10,403 nt of DNA from Prevotella sp. (lineage in GTDB: Bacteria; Bacteroidota; Bacteroidia; Bacteroidales; Bacteroidaceae). Each line of letters starts with the position of its first letter. Position 1 is the stretch's first letter. The notes under the pieces were generated by a model. The model had not been told where the DNA came from. It did not search any database and worked only from the letters and a program-made list of their open reading frames with translations. Position numbers and translations under genes: made by a program. The stretch is from contig JAJQAI010000121.1 of assembly GCA_021203915.1 (NCBI GenBank), forward strand, positions 1 to 10,403, in the 5' to 3' direction. This document shows positions 8,095 to 10,403 of this stretch, piece after piece.

Positions 8095-8551
8095 GGGCGG
8101 CATCCTCGCCCGTGGTCATTATCTTCTCTAAGGTTGCGCTGAACTCTTCAGCATCCATGAATGGTTTGGAGGTGTTCTCCTGGCTCCATATTTCTATGGT
8201 GTCATCCATGCCAATAAACTTGATAGCTTGGGTTATTCCCGCCATCTTAAGATATCTTTTAGGAATTAGTAGACGACCATTACCATCCAAGGTCACAATC
8301 TCAGCATCTGATACGAACTGACGGAAAATTTCTTGATGGCGACTATCCCAACGATTTAGGCGAGAACGCAATTTTTCGATTTGCTCGTTCCACGTTGATT
8401 CAGGGTATAGTACAAGGCAAGCCTGAAATACATCCTTACGCATAACTAAATATCCTTCCTTAGAATCTTGTAAATCCTTTCGGAATGTAGCAGGTAAGAA
8501 TGCACGTCCTTTAGCGTCTATTTTTGCCTCAATATTTCCTAGAAAACGCAT
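8084..8551 (-). CDS. mraZ: MraZ, AbrB-fold transcriptional regulator of the dcw operon
   Basis: First gene of the dcw operon. MraZ is a DNA-binding protein with two tandem AbrB-like (SpoVT/MraZ) swapped-hairpin domains that forms ring oligomers and, in E. coli, represses its own operon. The 155-residue product shows the two characteristic repeats, DAKGRAFLPATFR (12-24) and DGNGRLLIPKRYL (89-101), each with the D-x-x-G-R core that binds DNA. The tail after about residue 127 is acidic and probably disordered. The start ATG (8551-8549) begins MRFLGNIEAKID, normal for the family. Three GTGG-type repeats and a -7 promoter element lie 30-72 bp upstream and fit autoregulation. An AT-rich hairpin covers the stop codon. 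Confidence 0.95.
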   Translation of the reverse strand: MRFLGNIEAKIDAKGRAFLPATFRKDLQDSKEGYLVMRKDVFQACLVLYPESTWNEQIEKLRSRLNRWDSRHQEIFRQFVSDAEIVTLDGNGRLLIPKRYLKMAGITQAIKFIGMDDTIEIWSQENTSKPFMDAEEFSATLEKIMTTGEDAAQKE

Positions 8552-8580
8552 CTTAGCTTAAAGATTTTTCTTATCGAGGC

Positions 8581-8588
8581 CAAAGTTA
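8581..8588 (-). promoter_or_regulatory. -7 element (TAnnTTTG) of the mraZ/dcw promoter
   Basis: Read on the minus strand the site is TAACTTTG, an exact match to the Bacteroidota primary sigma -7 consensus TAnnTTTG. It ends 29 bp before the mraZ ATG, implying a leader of roughly 20-25 nt. No TTTG or TTG is found at the usual distance upstream (about 19-20 bp); that place is occupied by the GTGG repeats. The assignment to the dcw operon rests on orientation and spacing. Confidence 0.65.
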
Positions 8589-8596
8589 CATAAATT

Positions 8597-8623
8597 CCAC
8601 CACAATTCACCACTATTCTCCAC
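8597..8623 (-). promoter_or_regulatory. Predicted MraZ operator: three GTGG-type direct repeats, 10-bp period
   Basis: On the minus strand the segment reads GTGGAGAAT, one base, GTGGTGAAT, one base, then GTGGTGGAAT just after it. The three GTGG cores start at 8623, 8613 and 8603, exactly 10 bp apart, so they face the same side of the helix. A fourth GTGG starts at 8600. Known MraZ sites are three short G-rich repeats with about one helical turn spacing upstream of mraZ (TGGGN with 5-nt spacers in E. coli), and this arrangement matches. The repeats lie immediately upstream of the -7 element, where the -33 region would be, so binding should block RNA polymerase. Confidence 0.75.
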
Positions 8624-8789
8624 ATTTTTTTAAATTTAGCGAAAAAAAGAAAAAAAATGATTGTTTTGTCCTTTGTAAAGCTATTTAGCCCTCACGAGTT
8701 TAATAGAAAAAAAGTTTCATAGTATGCCTTATAAGGGGGTATTCATGATATTTTAGAGAAAAAAAGTGCTGATTTTGAAAAAGTTGAGT

Positions 8790-8797
8790 TACTTTTG
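8790..8797 (+). promoter_or_regulatory. -7 element (TAnnTTTG) of the rightward acyltransferase genes
   Basis: The plus strand reads TACTTTTG, an exact TAnnTTTG match, ending 22 bp before the ATG at 8820. That would give a leader of about 15 nt. A TTTTG at 8773-8777 is too close (12 bp) to be a standard -33 element, so the upstream box is unclear. The site lies inside the longest open frame of the downstream gene, which argues for the later start. Confidence 0.5.
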
Positions 8798-8819
8798 CAT
8801 TATTCAAGTCATAAAAGCA

Positions 8820-9653
8820 ATGAATCAAGTAACTGAGCAAACAATAAATATTGGTGAGATACTTAAAGGTAAGATGGGTTCAAAGGCAAAGTTTGTACCA
8901 TCATTTATGATTAAATGGCTTGAACGCGTTATCCACCAAGACCAAGTCAACGAATATATTTGGAGCGCTAGAGAACTTTCGGGTGTGGATTGGATTACCG
9001 ATTGCATGAGGTATTTGGGTACAAAATTAGATATTCAAGGAGAGGAGAATATGCCCAAGAAGAATGATGGCAAACTTTATACTTTCGTTAGCAATCACCC
9101 TTTGGGCGGTCATGATGGAATAGCCCTAGGAGTGGTACTAGGTAAGCACTATGATGGGAGGTTTCGTTATTTGGTTAACGACTTACTAATGAACCTACCT
9201 GGACTTGCTCCCCTTTGTATTCCAATAAATAAAACGGGAAGTCAGTCCCGCAATTTTCCACAAATTGTAAAGGCTGGTTTTCAAAGCGATAATCATATTT
9301 TGATGTTTCCTGCAGGCCTATGTTCACGTCGAATTTCTGGGGAAATACATGATTTGCCTTGGAAGAAAACATTTATTGCTAAAAGTGTTGAAACCCGGCG
9401 TGATGTTGTGCCAATTCACTTTGGGGGAAGAAACTCGGATTTCTTTTACAATCTAGCTTCCTTTTGCAAAAAGGTGGGAATCAAGTTTAACATAGCCATG
9501 CTGTACTTAGTTGATGAAATGTATAAGAATAGAGGTAAAACCTTCACCATTACAATTGGCAAGCCCATACCATGGCAAACTTTTGATAAATCTAAGACCC
9601 CACATGAGTGGGCCCAATACGTTGAGGATATAGTATACAGCTTACCAAAATAG
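8820..9653 (+). CDS. glsA: PlsC-like lysophospholipid/ornithine-lipid type O-acyltransferase, probable GlsA
   Basis: A 277-residue acyltransferase of the PlsC/LPLAT superfamily. The frame stays open upstream to a GTG at 8766, but the ATG at 8820 is preferred because a -7 promoter element lies at 8790-8797. Motifs are SNHPLGGHDG (91-100), the acyltransferase box I with His93 and Asp99 (spacing HX5D, not the usual HX4D), INKTG (136-140, box II region), MFPAGLCSRR (162-171, box III, FPAG in place of FPEG) and VVPIHFGGRNS (196-206, box IV). It has no long membrane helix. The next gene encodes an OlsB/GlsB-like N-acyltransferase. In Bacteroides the GlsB/GlsA pair makes glycine lipids: GlsB attaches a 3-hydroxy fatty acid to glycine and GlsA esterifies the hydroxyl. 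I infer the same type of role here from the pairing. A conventional lysophosphatidate acyltransferase is the alternative, and the amino-acid head group is not proven. Confidence 0.7.
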   Translation: MNQVTEQTINIGEILKGKMGSKAKFVPSFMIKWLERVIHQDQVNEYIWSARELSGVDWITDCMRYLGTKLDIQGEENMPKKNDGKLYTFVSNHPLGGHDGIALGVVLGKHYDGRFRYLVNDLLMNLPGLAPLCIPINKTGSQSRNFPQIVKAGFQSDNHILMFPAGLCSRRISGEIHDLPWKKTFIAKSVETRRDVVPIHFGGRNSDFFYNLASFCKKVGIKFNIAMLYLVDEMYKNRGKTFTITIGKPIPWQTFDKSKTPHEWAQYVEDIVYSLPK

Positions 9654-9687
9654 AAATCTTTACCTTAAAAACACCTAAGAAAATTCA

Positions 9688-10403
9688 ATGTCAACAGAAG
9701 AAATTATCCAGCCTATAGATAAGCGAATTCTCAAAAGTGAACTCACTTGGGAGAGACAGCTTAGAATGACGAATAAAAGTAATAACGAGATTTATGTTAT
9801 TACTGCCCATGATTCTCCAAATGTTATGCGAGAGATAGGGCGTTTGCGTGAGATTGCTTTTCGTGCTGCAGGTGGCGGAACAGGTAAGAGCCTTGATATT
9901 GATGAGTTTGATACAAAGCAGAATTGTTATAAACAACTTATCGTATGGAATCCTGAAGCCGAGGAAATTATAGGCGGATATCGTTATTTACTGGGCAAAG
10001 ATGTTGAAATGGATTCTAGTGGGCAACCCATTTTAGCTACTTCTCACATGTTCCACTTTTCTCAAAAATTCATTAAGGATTACCTACCCCAAACCGTAGA
10101 ACTAGGTCGCTCGTTTGTTTCTTTAGAATACCAAAGTTCTCGTATGGGTACTAAGAGTCTTTTTGCCCTTGATAATCTATGGGATGGGCTAGGAGCTCTA
10201 ACGGTGATAATGCCAGAGGTAAAGTATTTTTTTGGCAAGATGACAATGTATCCCACATATGTAAGAAAGGGACGTGATATGATTCTTTATTTTTTAAAGA
10301 AACATTTTCGAGACCCTGAAAATCTTATTATTCCACTACACCCACTAGAAATTGAATCAGATGTGAGAGATTTTGAAAAAATCTTTTGTTATGATTCATT
10401 TAT
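9688..10403 (+). CDS. glsB: OlsB/GlsB-type acyl-ACP-dependent amino-acid N-acyltransferase ('hemolysin-like', GNAT fold), cut by right edge
   Basis: Starts at ATG 9688, 34 bp after the upstream acyltransferase on the same strand, and stays open to the window end (238 full codons). It belongs to the family often annotated as putative hemolysin, whose characterised members (OlsB, GlsB) transfer a 3-hydroxyacyl chain from acyl carrier protein to the amino group of ornithine or glycine. Features typical of the family are REIAFRAAGGGTGK (54-67), DIDEFD (70-75), YKQLIVW (81-87), IIGGYRY (94-100), VELGRSFVSLEYQ (137-149), and a stretch rich in aromatic residues (KYFFGKMTMYPTY, 179-191). It is probably co-transcribed with the PlsC-like gene and acts first in the two-step synthesis of an acylated amino-acid lipid. 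The C-terminus lies outside the window. No true hemolytic role is implied. Confidence 0.75.
   Translation, partial: MSTEEIIQPIDKRILKSELTWERQLRMTNKSNNEIYVITAHDSPNVMREIGRLREIAFRAAGGGTGKSLDIDEFDTKQNCYKQLIVWNPEAEEIIGGYRYLLGKDVEMDSSGQPILATSHMFHFSQKFIKDYLPQTVELGRSFVSLEYQSSRMGTKSLFALDNLWDGLGALTVIMPEVKYFFGKMTMYPTYVRKGRDMILYFLKKHFRDPENLIIPLHPLEIESDVRDFEKIFCYDSF

Noticed and set aside
8037..8321. Plus-strand open frame opposite mraZ
   Set aside because: It lies antisense to the well-supported MraZ AbrB repeats and shows no motif or ribosome binding site of its own.
8641..8657. A-rich run in the divergent spacer as a poly-A repeat or origin element
   Set aside because: Simple A tracts are common upstream of promoters in AT-rich genomes; no DnaA boxes or iterons are seen nearby.
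9691..9936. Minus-strand open frame opposite the GlsB-like gene
   Set aside because: The plus strand encodes recognisable family motifs throughout; the opposite frame has no recognisable protein features and is a shadow.

Overview
The window looks like a chromosomal core region of a Bacteroidota bacterium, most likely of the order Bacteroidales. The evidence is an AT-rich composition, Bacteroidota-style promoter elements (TAnnTTTG), a long MraY with an extra periplasmic loop, a division transpeptidase ending in a PASTA domain, an FtsL-like protein of the Bacteroidota type, and an adjacent pair of acyltransferases resembling the glycine-lipid synthases of Bacteroides. I cannot name a genus from the sequence alone.

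From about 8551 down to position 1 the minus strand carries the first eight genes of a division and cell wall (dcw) cluster: mraZ, rsmH (mraW), ftsL-like, ftsI (PASTA-containing penicillin-binding protein), murE, mraY, murD and the start of ftsW, which runs off the left edge. The genes are tightly packed. Three junctions are 4-bp ATGA stop/start overlaps (rsmH/ftsL, ftsL/ftsI, mraY/murD). The gaps at ftsI/murE, murE/mraY and murD/ftsW are 12, 16 and 8 bp. The only looser junction is mraZ/rsmH, with 46 bp and an AT-rich hairpin over the mraZ stop codon. Together these genes make UDP-MurNAc-peptides (MurD, MurE), transfer the precursor to the lipid carrier (MraY), and polymerise and cross-link septal peptidoglycan (FtsW, FtsI, with FtsL as scaffold). 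RsmH modifies 16S rRNA and MraZ is the likely autoregulator.

The 268-bp divergent spacer (8552-8819) contains, on the minus strand, a -7 element (8588-8581). Just upstream are three GTGG(A/T)G-type repeats at exact 10-bp spacing (8623-8597), which I read as the MraZ operator. On the plus strand it contains a second -7 element (8790-8797) that serves the rightward genes and helps place their start at 8820.

Rightward lie a PlsC-like acyltransferase (8820-9653) and, 34 bp later, an acyl-ACP-dependent N-acyltransferase of the OlsB/GlsB 'hemolysin-like' family, cut by the right edge. The pair probably makes an acylated amino-acid lipid (glycine lipid or a relative), so envelope lipid synthesis is transcribed divergently from the wall and division operon.

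Most of the window is conserved core. I found no mobile element, CRISPR array, RNA gene or clear novel system. The points most worth a second look are the MraZ operator, the altered active-site motifs in MraY, the HX5D variant of the acyltransferase motif, and the hairpin after mraZ.
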